Part shown: piece by piece, positions 51,285-62,975 of the stretch
Layout of the letters: every line of letters begins with the position of its first letter
Numbering within the stretch: position 1 is the first letter of the stretch
DNA from: Prostheceraeus crozeri
Taxonomy: Eukaryota; Platyhelminthes; Polycladida; Euryleptidae
Direction: 5' to 3'
NCBI GenBank assembly: GCA_907163375.1
Contig: CAJQUW010005310.1
Coordinates: 124,001 to 188,000 of the forward strand
DNA length: 64,000 bases
Notes under the pieces: model-generated
Seen by the model: only the letters and a program-made list of their open reading frames with translations
Told to the model about the DNA's origin: nothing
The model's database searches: none
Program-made: the position numbers and the translations under genes

Positions 51285-51500
51285 TAAAATTTTTTTAGTA
51301 ATTAGTAATAAAATTTTTTTGTAACTAGAATAGATTAAAAATTCTTAACTTAAAATTTTTCGTAACTAGAATAGATCAAAAAATTTTGGTAACTTAAAAT
51401 TTATTCATACCTAGAGTAGATTAAAAAAATTCTTAGATTAAAATTTATTCATAACTAGAATTGATTAAAATTTTTGATAACTTAAAATTTTTTTATTAGA
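51285..51500. repeat. CATAACTAGAATAGATTAAA tandem leader array (copy B)
   Basis: Four to five imperfect copies, compared with two in copy A, ending just before the ATG at 51502. Confidence 0.7.
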
Positions 51501-51501
51501 A

Positions 51502-51985
51502 ATGTCGCAATCGAAAAGTAATAATAATAAAACTGTTGAATTAAAAATACGTATTATTGTTGACAAAAATACACCTAAAACTATTACGATTAACAAAAAA
51601 AAGTATTACATAAGTAAACCAATGATAGAGAATATTCAATTACAAGAAGAAAAGAATGGCGGGATTCTTCCATTAATTCCACTAATAATAGGAGGCATAG
51701 CAGCAGCAGGAAGTGTTGCAGGTGGGACAGCTGGTATTGTCCAAGCAGTAAATAAAAAATAAATCCGAGAAGGCAGCATTAGAAGAACAAAAACGTCATA
51801 ATAGAGAGTTAGAGAAAGTTGCTAGGGGTGACGGAATAGTAGATAATTTTATTAGTAAATTAAAATTAGTTGATGAAGGAAAACGAGTTCTTAAAAATAT
51901 TCTCCACAATGTTGATGATATAATTGAAATTAAAGAAACTAAAGATGGTTCTGGAATATATCTAAGTCCTAGTATGATAAGGTAA
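51502..51985 (+). pseudogene. Membrane-active minor virion protein, frameshifted (copy B)
   Basis: Homologue of 3748-4230. The frame is open for 86 codons, through the GGILPLIPLIIGGIAAAG segment. It then meets a TAA at 51760-51762 at an A-run one base longer than in copy A. The rest, including the KRHNRELEKVARG helix and the GIYLSPSMIR end, continues in another frame to 51985. Confidence 0.8.
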
Positions 51986-52061
51986 TAACCTCAGGACCTT
52001 TGGTTCTATTCGGTAAAACATTTATTTTATTTTATCTTTTAAAAGTTTTTTATCTTTAAAA

Positions 52062-53398
52062 ATGGATTCCGCAAATTCCACAAATTCCAAAAATTTAATT
52101 AAATTAAAAATTGCTAATTAGATTTATTAAATTATCTATTAAACAAAAATAAAAACTCAAATTGTAAAATTTATGAAGGTAACGACGACAAACAAAGTTT
52201 GGCTACTACCTACGGTGGTGACATACAAAAAACATTAGAAAACTTTCCTGGATTTATTTGGAGTAAATATTCGAAAGAAAAACATCTTCCTGGTCATTCA
52301 TATACCGGTCCAGGAACTCGATTAGATATAAGACTAGATGAGAATAATAATCCGAAACCAGGTGAAGAACCAATAAATAGAGTAGATGCCGCAGCTTACA
52401 GGCATGATTTAGCTTATCGAAATCATGACCTAAGTTCTCGACATGCAGCTGATAAGAGGATGATTCAAGAACTAGATAGTATTCAGAATCCTTCCTTTAG
52501 AGAAAGAATTGAAAGAATGTTTATTAAGAAAGCTTTACAAGCTAAAATATTATTCGGTCAGGGTTTAAATGAAACGACAACAAAGCTGTCTGAGAGCAAC
52601 GCTCGAACTTATGCCTCCGAAATTCATAAAGAATACAGAAGGCCTAAATATTTATTGAAAGTAAAAGTATTTAATAAAGATGATATTTGGAGTGCTGATC
52701 TAATTCATATGCCGAATGAAAAAGATTATAAATACGCATTGACCGTTATAGATTTATATACACGATATGCTTGGGTAAAGCCTTTAAAAAATAAAAGTGG
52801 TCTATCAGTTAAATATGCGTTTGAAGAAATCTTTAAAGAAAGTAAGAGAAAGCCAAAAAAATTGTTTTTTGATAAAGGGTCGGAATTTTATAACAGAAAT
52901 GTTCAACCACTATTTGAAACTGTTTATTCAACTGAAAATGCAGGGAAGGCCGTAGTGATAGAAAGATTCAATCGGACGTTAGAAAATAAAATTTTCAAGA
53001 AATTTACTCAGCAAGGAAATCAGAAATGGTTGAAGATATTACCAGGAATTGTAGAACAGTACAATAATAAAGTTCATTCTGGTATTGAAGAAACTCCAAA
53101 GAATGCTTCTGACGACCCTGATTTGATAAGAAAAAAAATATTCGAGAATAATTATTCGAATGAGAGTAATCCGAATTTGCAGAAACTTAAGCCGAAATTT
53201 AAAATAGGAGATAGAGTTAGAATATTTAAATATAAGAATAAATTTGAAAAAGGCTTCGTCGGATACTGGACGAAAGAGATATTTGAAGTTTGTAAAATAA
53301 ACCAAAAAATTCCGATTCCTTACGAAATCAAAGATTTAGATGATGAAAATATCAGAGGCCGATTTTATCAAAATGAATTACAACGAACTGATTTTTAA
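52062..53398 (+). pseudogene. Phospholipase A2-integrase fusion protein (copy B)
   Basis: After a short N-terminal part that is frameshifted near 52118, one frame of 399 codons (52199-53398) carries two domains. First, a parvovirus-VP1-type phospholipase A2: calcium loop YTGPG at residues 35-39, catalytic His-Asp at 69-70 and Tyr 73. Second, a retroviral-like integrase: Asp 167 (DIWSADL), Asp 225 (FDKGSEF), Glu 255 (ERFNRT), then a basic C-terminal domain with IGDRVRIF. The last two acidic residues are 29 apart instead of about 35, so this integrase may be defective. The linker (about 110-150) holds a hairpin module. PLA2 would help membrane escape; the integrase inserts the element. Confidence 0.85.
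52594..52604. repeat. GAGCAACGCTC hairpin in the PLA2-integrase linker
   Basis: Single copy here, two copies in copy A. Four-base arms, AAC loop. Confidence 0.7.
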
Positions 53399-53426
53399 TT
53401 ATCATTATTATTGGAACTAACGTTTC

Positions 53427-53472
53427 GGGAATGAAATTCCCTTGTTAGGCGTAGCCATAGAACCTATGGTTC
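53427..53472. repeat. Hairpin cluster between convergent genes (copy B)
   Basis: GGGAATGAAATTCCC (53427-53441), GGCGTAGCC (53448-53456) and GAACCTATGGTTC (53460-53472). The last overlaps the protease stop at 53464-53466. The integrase gene ends 29 bp before the first module. Confidence 0.85.
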
Positions 53473-53949
53473 GTTCAATTCTGACATAGTATCTAGAAAT
53501 GGTACTCCTTTTTGTAATTTAAATGAAACATAAAGACATAATTGACCACAGTAAGTAGTTCCCGGTTTTTGAATTTGAAATGTATTATAAATTCCATTGC
53601 CAAGTAATATTTTGACTTCGTTTGTTGCAGGTAAACCATAAGAGTCGAACCAATAGTTCTCAGCCTCTGGGCGGTCGAAATAGTAATTATCTTGATTTTC
53701 ATTAAAGATACCTGCAGACCAATGTATTCCTTTTTGGTCTGACGTAAGAAGATTTGTTATGAAATTTATAGTTATAACTTTGTTCCGGGAACTGAAGGTT
53801 CCTGTTGGCTTATTTTTTAGGAATTGTAATTCGCCTCTCATTAGAACATGAAAATTCTTTGTTCCCAATTGATTTGCGATTTTCTTTAAATCGAAATTCG
53901 TTGTTGTTTGTGTTCCATATAATTTCAAAAACTCATTTATATTGCTCAT
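53464..53949 (-). CDS. Adenain-type cysteine protease (copy B)
   Basis: 161 residues, intact, from ATG 53947-53949. The catalytic His is His76 in GIHWSAG, the acidic residue is probably Asp102 in WFDSYG, and the Cys is Cys134 in YCGQLC. Order and spacing match adenovirus protease and the Ulp1-like proteases of Polintons. It would cleave capsid and core precursors during maturation. Its N-terminal 45 residues are duplicated as a separate remnant just beyond it. The gene lies convergent to the integrase, as in copy A, where it is broken by a TAG. Confidence 0.85.
   Translation of the reverse strand: MSNINEFLKLYGTQTTTNFDLKKIANQLGTKNFHVLMRGELQFLKNKPTGTFSSRNKVITINFITNLLTSDQKGIHWSAGIFNENQDNYYFDRPEAENYWFDSYGLPATNEVKILLGNGIYNTFQIQKPGTTYCGQLCLYVSFKLQKGVPFLDTMSELNEP
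53788..53802. repeat. Hairpin inside the protease gene
   Basis: GGAACTGAAGGTTCC, with five-base arms. Copy A has a related sequence with a mismatch in the arm (about 6013-6027). Confidence 0.55.
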
Positions 53950-53995
53950 TTTATAATATAAAAAATTCTTAAGGGACCCCTAGAAGTCAGAAGGG

Positions 53996-54098
53996 AGGGG
54001 GTATTGATTTAAAACTGTTCTCTAATGATGACTTTCCTTACTACTTGGGGGGTATTGATTTAAAACTGTTCTCTAGTGATGTCTTTCCTTACTACTTA
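53996..54098. repeat. Tandem repeat, two units of about 50 bp (copy B)
   Basis: Same unit as 6222-6373 (GTATTGATTTAAAAC...CCTTACTACTT), with one unit fewer. Confidence 0.85.
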
Positions 54099-54114
54099 TT
54101 CGATTTTGAAATGA

Positions 54115-54324
54115 TTTAATTTAATCTAAATTGAAAAGGTACATTTGTAAAAGATCGGTTTATTAGCGGAGTTAGTGTTTCGCACATCTTTAGTCAACTG
54201 CAAATCATTTCTAATCAATATGTGAAAATTCTTTATTCCCAATTGATTTACGATCTTATTTGAATCGAAATTTGACGTGGTTTTGTTTGCCGTATATTTT
54301 TAGAAAGACTCTAATGTTACTCAT
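54115..54324 (-). pseudogene. Broken duplicate of the protease N-terminus (copy B)
   Basis: Aligns with 6403-6591. It starts at ATG 54322-54324 but loses frame within about 15 codons. Confidence 0.55.
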
Positions 54325-54951
54325 TTTAAATGGAATAAAATCTATTTCAGAAATTTCTCAAAAGAATTGCCGTGTAGCAGATGCTAAAATTGTGTCAGCT
54401 GATACGAGTGAAGGAAATCACAGACAATAGCGCATGATGTGGGTTGTGAAATCTCATTCACACTATGAGAACAAAAGAACAAATACAATCTAAACACAAT
54501 AGACATATGAGAGAGAAGAGAAATGAATGAGCATTTCTCTTCATTTTGGTTTCCATAACAATCATTCATGCGACAATATTTTGAATGGAAAAATACACCA
54601 ATTGTCGAACCATGTCGTCACTTTTATCGGCAGCCATATCGACACATTTTCCGGCTCCCAGAACAATTTTGGTGTAAATTTCAATTAGCGTTCAAGGTCA
54701 TTCTATTAAAAGCATACGGGAATTATTCTCATTGAAGACAAGCAATTGTTTTAAAGAATGCATGTCATTGTGAATACAATATTCCTGTAACAGACAGGAT
54801 CGAGAGAGAGAGAAAGAAAGAAAGAAGTCACGCTGCTCCGTAAAAGTTTAATTGAGATAACGAAGGATATATTCTTGCGGTTTCCTCCATTTTTGTTTCT
54901 TCCATTTTTAAAGAAATATTATTAGTCACATGATATATTTTAAAAAACCTG
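54325..54951. other. Non-coding right end of copy B
   Basis: Similar to 6592-7243, with a degraded version of the long hairpin (54581-54692) and the GA microsatellite. Similarity to copy A ends at about 54951. Confidence 0.7.
54856..54897 (-). repeat. Right terminal inverted repeat of copy B
   Basis: Reverse complement of 30021-30062 with one mismatch. The right end continues outward for about 55 bp (to 54951) with sequence shared with copy A but not found at the left end. Confidence 0.75.
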
Positions 54952-57900
54952 TTTTTAAAATTTTGTGTATTTTTAAAAACCAAAAGTCAGTTGACTTGTT
55001 GGACTGTTCAACATCTGTAGCAGGAAAGGCTGAAGTAAGTGAAATTTGTGGTATTTTGTAGCTATTCGGCTCTAGAGGAACGGTAGGTTGCTAGGCGCCT
55101 TGAGGGATAGAGCACACCTTATTTCGCCTACATCCTTCTATAAGATCTTGAGACCTCGACGTGCATAAAATCTATACGGTCTTATCCATCCTACAAATCT
55201 TCCGAACGTTTTTGCGCTTGATCTTACTGATCTGCTTCATAGACTTGTAAAAATGCTAAGAATCTTGCGTAAAGAATCTTGAAAGTCTTACAAGAAAAGT
55301 TCTGCATAATCGCTGGTGTCTTCCGCAAGTTAGGGCTATTTTTCGCAAGATCTGTCGATTAGTGTATTTACAACCAATCAGTCCCATTAGTTTGTAATAG
55401 AGTGTTTTGATTTAGATTTCCTTGATTGTACATGCATCTAGCATTCAAATACTGATACAGTACAAGTGTCTGACCTACATGAAATCATGAATTCGTCCTT
55501 GAAATAAATAGAGGATGAGATAAGGTGCGCCATTTATTGCTGCCATGTTGCCCCCTTTCCTTCACCGCCATGTGAAGATGACTCTATCATGCATGCACGT
55601 GCACATTGTTATTTCATGTCATGTTCCGGATTATATTTTCACATTGAAGCTGTGAGTAGGAGCCGGGCAGATGATAAAATTGACAAAAGATAAGCATGCA
55701 TATGTAAAATTTACTGCTTTGTCAATTATTCAGTTAAGCGCTTCTACGAAAATGGCTGTGATGCGGCAACTTGAAAGCGGATAAATATTTTCTCAACTGA
55801 TTTGGCATTAACATGAATTTGGAAACAGTCAGACTCTAGTCAGAGCTGACAAGCCATAAAATATTTATTTTTTCATTAGAAATGAAATAGAAGTCTTTCA
55901 GACATGGTTAATGGTCAGCGTCAAGTAGTACTCATGATCAGTAATGAGTTTCAAGATAAGTCGATGTTTTCCGTAATTAATCCGGGCTTTCAATTAATTT
56001 AAAACTAATGCTGTCGGTTTCAGGAATGAATTGTGACCAGACAAATTAAAAGTGATATAATAGCCATAGACCAGAGATTGCACCGGGTCAAGATACGGAT
56101 CCGGGATCCGGCAGATCTGGGTGTAAATGTCCGGATCCGGGATCCGTTCGGTATTGAATGACCATCTATTAAGGTTACAGAAAAGATGAAGTAACTTTTT
56201 CTTACTTTTTTCATTCTAATTGTCATGTTACCGTTGTATAGGCTCATAACCACTGCATCCACTTTACTAATCCATGCTAAAGAATGAATAAATATCCACG
56301 AATTTTAAAGCTAATAACATGAAATATCCATTGTGGTTCTCCAGACTTATGAGAGTGGGGTCCAACTACCTTACTATATACCTACAATGAACAATAGCTG
56401 TAATTACCCATAAGTGGGAGATTCCCTTATTAGTTAAAAAAGCACAAATAAAAGGAAGTCTTTCTCTTTTTTCTTTCAGTTGAATACACGTGGTTATCGC
56501 TATTGAAATTGGTCTTGATTAATTTCGATTTTGATGGACAACAATGGTAAAAATAAACTAAATTAAAACAGAAATTCAGTTTTAGTTATCATGCCTTAAG
56601 AAAGAGTGTACAGGCTCGGTCTCAGATTGTATTGCCGTTACGTTAAACCCTTGTAGCCATCTATTGATATTTAGGAATGATGTTTCGTAAACATTATTTA
56701 ATAACAATTGAGAACTAGATCGACAACTACAGTTGACGATAGCAAAATCTTATCGCATGGAGCGCAAAGTGGTGAAGAGACAAATATAAAAAAATTGCAA
56801 GAGGACTAAAAACGCTGTTGTGTCAATAACTTCCAAGCAAAAGTATATTGGTGACATATGAGTACTTGACTGTTTTATTTATCCCGATCATTAAAGCACA
56901 CGGGAATTAGGTTTTCGGGAAATCCAAAACATTATAATATTGACTGCAGGGAAAGAGATAACACTTAAAAATGTCATTTTCTTTGAAAATATGTAGAAAA
57001 TTATTTGAAGAAGAATATTTTAATATGATAATCCTCAAGTACCATGATAATTAGGACTAACATGTATACATGTAGTTAATTATTTAATAAATGCACAAGA
57101 AGTCCTTATTAATCGTAAAGGACCATAAATCCAGAATCGTTCAGGATTTTATTCGAGTATCCACAGAAAATCCTGCAAGACTTGACCTTTAAAATCCTTA
57201 ACGAAATTTCTACCGGATTTAAAGGAAAATTCGTGTAGCAAAAGGTTCCATAATACTACAAGAACTGGTGTACACAAACCCGTAGAAAATAATCAGTCGG
57301 GTATACCAACATTTCAATGGTACTTGCTCATTACTAGACTTTTCGTTTTTCGCGATCGATCGCGCTTTTTCTGAGACGACGCGACTATGCAAGGAGAGAA
57401 GATGCATCTCAAGATGGTCTCAATGACGGCAACGGTACAGTGACAACCAAATTAAACCTCCTGACCTTTCATTCTGACTGTACTGAATGTCTGAACTCTT
57501 TCATCTGTACAGTGTGCCAACATGAATCTGTACCTGTAGAATTTTCTTATAAGACAGACAGAAATTTGCGTTCTCTTCTAAAATAGCTTCCTCCCTCATT
57601 TCTCATTTACCTCACTTTTTAACAATATGCGGTCTTTTTTTCATATAATTATTCATTTTACAAGTGTATTTTTGCTATGTTTTATTAGATGATAGCGTCA
57701 ATGTATTTTAATTGTTCAGGTTCCAGTCCTTTATTGTAAATATGTGTCTTTAACTCTGCATATACAGCGCCTATTGCTATTGTAGCTCGCATATCTATGC
57801 CAGACAATGTCACGCCATTGAATACATTTCGTATAGCGCTCAGGCAAGCTGCTTGACTTTGTATAATGCCACTTTCACGTTCACCATTGATAAAGCCGGT

Positions 57901-58369
57901 CAGGCGAAATATTTGGTCTCACAACTTCGTTTTCTGTTGATATTCACACTGGAGAATGGCAGAGAGAGAGGCCCGCGCTCACAGCGCTTTATTTCAACGC
58001 ATACTATGAGTTGGCTAACGGGTACACGGCTGGAGAAGCTGATCCAGCAGCATGGTACTGTGAAGTGCAAACGAATTTTTCAGGGTGTATATCCACACCC
58101 TATAAGGATACTCACAATCTGTGAATCTGCCGATATCTACCTGGTTTCTATTCTTGCCAGATAGGATCAAAGAAAGAACGTGTAAATCCAATGGAAAGTA
58201 GAATGTAGCTGCTGTCAAAAATGTGATCTATGTTTTTTCTACTTGTAGGGCCACAACTTAATTGACTTCAATGTCTTCATTTGATCATAACTCATGTGTC
58301 CATGCACCTATTTCTATGAAACTTAACACATTCAGATACAAGAAGCCTCATAATGCCTCACAGTTCATC
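54952..58369. other. Spacer, no gene seen
   Basis: About 3.4 kb without a recognisable gene. CGGATCCGGGATCCG occurs twice, near 56095 and 56132, as a short palindromic direct repeat. Scattered small open frames show no domain or splice context. Confidence 0.45.
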
Positions 58370-61300
58370 AGTCAATGTGAAGTGCGCCAATAGAATGATA
58401 TTCAATTATTTGACAGTCAGTGTGAAACGAGCCCATCAGGACCGACATCCAATTATTCGACAGTCAGTGTGAAACGAGCCCATCAAGACTGACATCCAGT
58501 GATTCGACAGTCAATGTGAAACGAGCCCATCAAGACTGACATCCAGTGATTCGACAGTCAGTGTGAAACGAGCCCATCAAGACTGACATCCAGTGATTCG
58601 ACAGTCAGTGTGAAACGACCCCATCAGGACTTACATCCAGTGATTCGACAGTCAGTGTGAAACAAGCCCATCAAGACTGACATCCAGTGATTCGACAGTC
58701 AGTGTGAAACAAGCCCATCAGGACCGACATCCAGTGATTCGACAGTCAGTGCAAAACAAGCCCATCAAGACTGACATCCAGTGATTCGACAGTCAGTGTG
58801 AAACAAGCCCATCAAGACTGATATCCAGTGATTCGACAGTCAATGTGAAACGAGCCCATCAGGACTGATATCCAGTGATTCGACAGTCAGTGCGAAACGA
58901 TCTCATCAAGACTGACATCCAGTGATTCGACAGTCAGTGTGAAACGAGCCCATCATGACCGACATCCAATGATTCGACAGTCAGTGTGAAACGAGCCCAT
59001 CAAGACTGACATCCAGTGATTCGACAGTCAGTGCGAAACGAGCCCATCAAGACTGACATCCAGTGATTCGACAGTCAGTGTGAAACAAGCCCATCAGGAC
59101 CGATATCCAGTGATTCGACAGTCAGTGTGAAACGATCTCATCAAGACTGACATCCAGTGATTCGACAGTCAGTGTGAAACGAGCCCATCAGGACTGACAT
59201 CCAGTGATTCGACAGTCAATGTGAAACGAGCCCATCAAGACTGACATCCAGTGATTCGACAGTCAATGTGAAACGAGCCCATCAAGACTGACATCCAGTG
59301 ATTCGACAGTCAGTGTGAAACGAGCCCATCAAGACTGACATCCAGTGATTCGACAGTCAGTGTGAAACGAGCCCATCAGGACCGACATCCAGTGATTCGA
59401 CAGTCAATGTGAAACGAGTCCATCTGGACCGACATCCAATTATTCGACAGTCAGTGTGAAACGAGCCCATCAGGACCGACATCCAATTATTCGACAGTCA
59501 GTGTGAAACGAGCCCATCAAGACTGACATCCAGTGATTCGACAGTCAATGTGAAACGAGCCCATCAAGACTGACATCCAGTGATTCGACAGTCAGTGTGA
59601 AACGAGCCCATCAAGACTGACATCCAGTGATTCGACAGTCAGTGTGAAACGACCCCATCAGGACTTACATCCAGTGATTCGACAGTCAGTGTGAAACAAG
59701 CCCATCAAGACTGACATCCAGTGATTCGACAGTCAGTGTGAAACGAGCCCATCAGGACCGACATCCAGTGATTCGACAGTCAGTGCAAAACAAGCCCATC
59801 AAGACTGACATCCAGTGATTCGACAGTCAGTGTGAAACAAGCCCATCAAGACTGATATCCAGTGATTCGACAGTCAATGTGAAACGAGCCCATCAGGACT
59901 GATATCCAGTGATTCGACAGTCAGTGCGAAACGATCTCATCAAGACTGACATCCAGTGATTCGACAGTCAGTGTGAAACGAGCCCATCAGGACTGACATC
60001 CAGTGATTCGACAGTCAGTGTGAAATGATCTCATCAAGACTGACATCCAGTGATTCGACAGTCAGTGCGAAACGAGCCCATCAAGACCGACATCCAGTGA
60101 TTCGACAGTCAGTGTGAAACAAGCCATCAGGACCGATATCCAGTGATTCGACAGTCAGTGTGAAACGATCTCATCAAGACTGACATCCAGTGATTCGACA
60201 GTCAGTGTGAAACGAGCCCATCAGGACTGACATCCAGTGATTCGACAGTCAATGTGAAACGAGCCCATCAAGACTGACATCCAGTGATTCGACAGTCAAT
60301 GTGAAACGAGCCCATCAAGACTGACATCCAGTGATTCGACAGTCAGTGTGAAACGAGCCCATCAAGACTGACATCCAGTGATTCGACAGTCAGTGTGAAA
60401 CAAGCCCATCAAGACTGACATCCAGTGATTCGACAGTCAGTGTGAAACAAGCCCATCAGGACTGACATCCAGTGATTCGACAGTCAGTGCGAAACGAGCC
60501 CATCAGGACCGATATCCAATTATTCGACAGTCAATGTGAAACGAGCCCATCAAGACTGACATCCAGTGATTCGACAGTCAGTGTGAAACGAGCCCATCAG
60601 GACCGATATCCAATTATTCGACAGTCAATGTGAAACGAGCCCATCAAGACTGACATCCAGTGATTCGACAGTCAGTGTGAAACGAGCCCATCAAGACTGA
60701 CATCCAGTAATTCGACAGTCAGTGTGAAACGAGCCCATCAAGACTGACATCCAGTGATTCGACAGTCAGTGTGAAACGAGCCCATCAAGACTGACATCCA
60801 GTGATTCGACAGTCAGTGTGAAACGAGCCCATCAAGACTGACATCCATTGATTCGACAGTCAATGTGAAACGAGCCCATCAAGACTGACATCCAGTGATT
60901 CGACAGTCAGTGTGAAACGAGCCCATCAGGACTGACATCCAGTGATTCGACAGTCAATGTGAAACGAGCCCATCAGGACTGACATCCACTGATTCGACAG
61001 TCAATGTGAAACGAGCCCATCAAGACTGACATCCAATTATTCGACAGTCAATGTGAAACGGGCCCATCAGGACCGACATCCAATTATTCGACAGTCAATG
61101 TGAAACGAGCATATCAGGACCGACATCCAATTATTCGACAGTCAGTGTGAAACGAGCCCATCAAGACTGACATCCAGTGATTCGACAGTCAATGTGAAAC
61201 GAGCCCATCAAGACTGACATCCAGTGATTCGACAGTCAGTGTGAAACGAGCCCATCAGGACCGACATCCAATTATTCGACAGTCAGTGCGAAACGAGCCC

Positions 61301-61806
61301 ATCAAGACTGGCATCCAGTGATTCGACAGTCAATGTGAAACGAGCCCATCAAGACTGACATCCAGTGATTCGACAGTCAGTGTGAAACGAGCCCATCAGG
61401 ACCGACATCCAATTATTCGACAGTCAATGTGAAACGAGCCCATCAAGACTGACATCCAATTATTCGACAGTGAGTGCGAAACGAGCCCATCAAGACTGAC
61501 ATCCAGTGATTTGACAGTCAGTGTGAAACGAGCCCATCAAGACTGACATCCAATTATTCGACAGTCAATGTGAAACGAGCCCATCAAGACTGACATCCAG
61601 TGATTCGACAGTCAGTGTGAAACGAGCCCATCAGGACCGACATCCAATTATTCGACAGTCAATGTGAAACGAGCCCATCAAGACTGACATCCAATTATTC
61701 GACAGTGAGTGCGAAACGAGCCCATCAAGACCGACATCCAGTGATTCGACACTCAATGTGAAACGAGCCCGTCTAGAATGATATCCAATTATTCGACAGT
61801 ATGTAA
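58370..61806. repeat. 47-bp minisatellite, about 73 units
   Basis: The unit contains GATTCGACAGTCAGTGTGAA followed by ACGAGCCCATCAAGACTGAC and ATCCAGT, 47 bp in total. Units vary at a few fixed positions (GTGATT/ATTATT, AGTG/AATG, AAGACT/AGGACC). Rare variants recur 1,034 bp apart (CGACCCCATC at 58616 and 59650), that is 22 units, so a block was duplicated. CAGTC and GACTG in each unit form a 5-bp inverted repeat. First and last units are diverged. Confidence 0.95.
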
Positions 61807-62975
61807 TAGAACAATAGCAGTAATAAGGATATTTCTTAAATTGGATAAAACTTCACTCACTTCTCATTCTAAACCTTGACTTATTGAACAACAATGTAAT
61901 ACTTACATTTGACGATGCATGTTCTGGGTATAGGGCAAGCTTTTCGGTGAAAATATTGCTTTTTACATATGCAATCATCTTGAACTTGGCAGAGAGGTGG
62001 GATTGAAGTCCTGAGATGAATGATTCATTACCAACCCAAAGACTCAGATGTTTAGATTGTTGACCTGCAATACAGATTTTCTTCCAATGAGATTTTCTTC
62101 AGACATCTAGGAAAATGTTAAAGGCATCTGACAAACTAGAAAAAGAGAAAAGCGAGATTGTGTTATAACCTCGTCTTCCAATTCTTGTCAATCTCTTTGT
62201 ATTTCCCTTTTTCTAATTATTAGAAGGGAGGAAATTCATATGCTAAGCAAACAGAGGCACATCGTCAAAAATCCTGCCTTTCCCAATTTCCTAACGGGGA
62301 GTGTGTTCTCTTACTTGCTCTTCGCTATTCCAACTCAATTTCAAGTTGTCTCACTTATGCTAAAGCCGATACCAGGGTTTTGGTAAATGAGTCTATGACT
62401 TTTTCATTTTCGTAAAATGATGATACATGCGATATTTCAGTCTAAGTCAATGTAGGTGTTAATCATGCGTACATAATATAGAAGCAATGTCAAATTTGAT
62501 ACAGATGTCCTGAACAGTGGTAGATTTAATCAATATCTTCGTACTGCATTCTTACATTTTTTCATTCTTTTTATCATTATAATTGCAGGATTTTATCATT
62601 ACTATTACCGATGTTAGGAGATGTAAACTAGGCCTCCTGATGATTCCCGATATTGGATGAAATGTCACCTATTCAGGCCTATTTCCTTTTTTCAACAGAG
62701 GATGGAATTCAATATCTATCTATTCTATTTAGATTGTATTTACAAAAAGCAGCATTTATTAATTATTACAGGCGCGCTACCTTCGGCGATTTGCCAGTAG
62801 TGGGTTTGACCCGTAGATGCATGAAAACATTGTTGTCCACTACTGTATGCTGGATCAGTAATTATGGATATAAGTTCTATTTTTTGAATGATTTCACTGA
62901 ATATCGATGCTGATACTTCTAATTAGTAATAATGCCAACTTAAGGCATAGAGCATCGGCTAAAATGTGTTAATAC
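61807..62975. other. Spacer, no gene seen
   Basis: AT-rich, with only short open frames (for example 62653-62913) that show no recognisable product. Confidence 0.4.

Larger units (their letters stand above)
30021..54951 (+). mobile_element. Polinton/Maverick (adintovirus-like) copy B with two nested insertions
   Basis: This copy has a near-complete gene set: membrane protein, penton-like protein, ATPase, protein-primed PolB, clamp-like protein, fibre-like protein, minor proteins, major capsid, PLA2-integrase and adenain-type protease. A 42-bp inverted repeat lies at its ends (30021-30062 and 54856-54897). After removing the Gypsy (30310-36822) and piggyBac (43532-45688) insertions, about 16.2 kb remains, normal for Polintons. 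The right end is set by loss of similarity to copy A. The left end is less certain. Multiple frameshifts and nonsense codons show it is inactive, unless some are assembly errors. Confidence 0.85.

Noticed and set aside
57853-58164. 103-codon frame before the minisatellite
   Set aside because: Composition and lack of any motif suggest chance; no repeat or splice support.
58370-61806. Could the regular 47-bp array be a CRISPR array?
   Set aside because: Units are contiguous near-identical repeats with no unique spacers, and the setting is eukaryotic.
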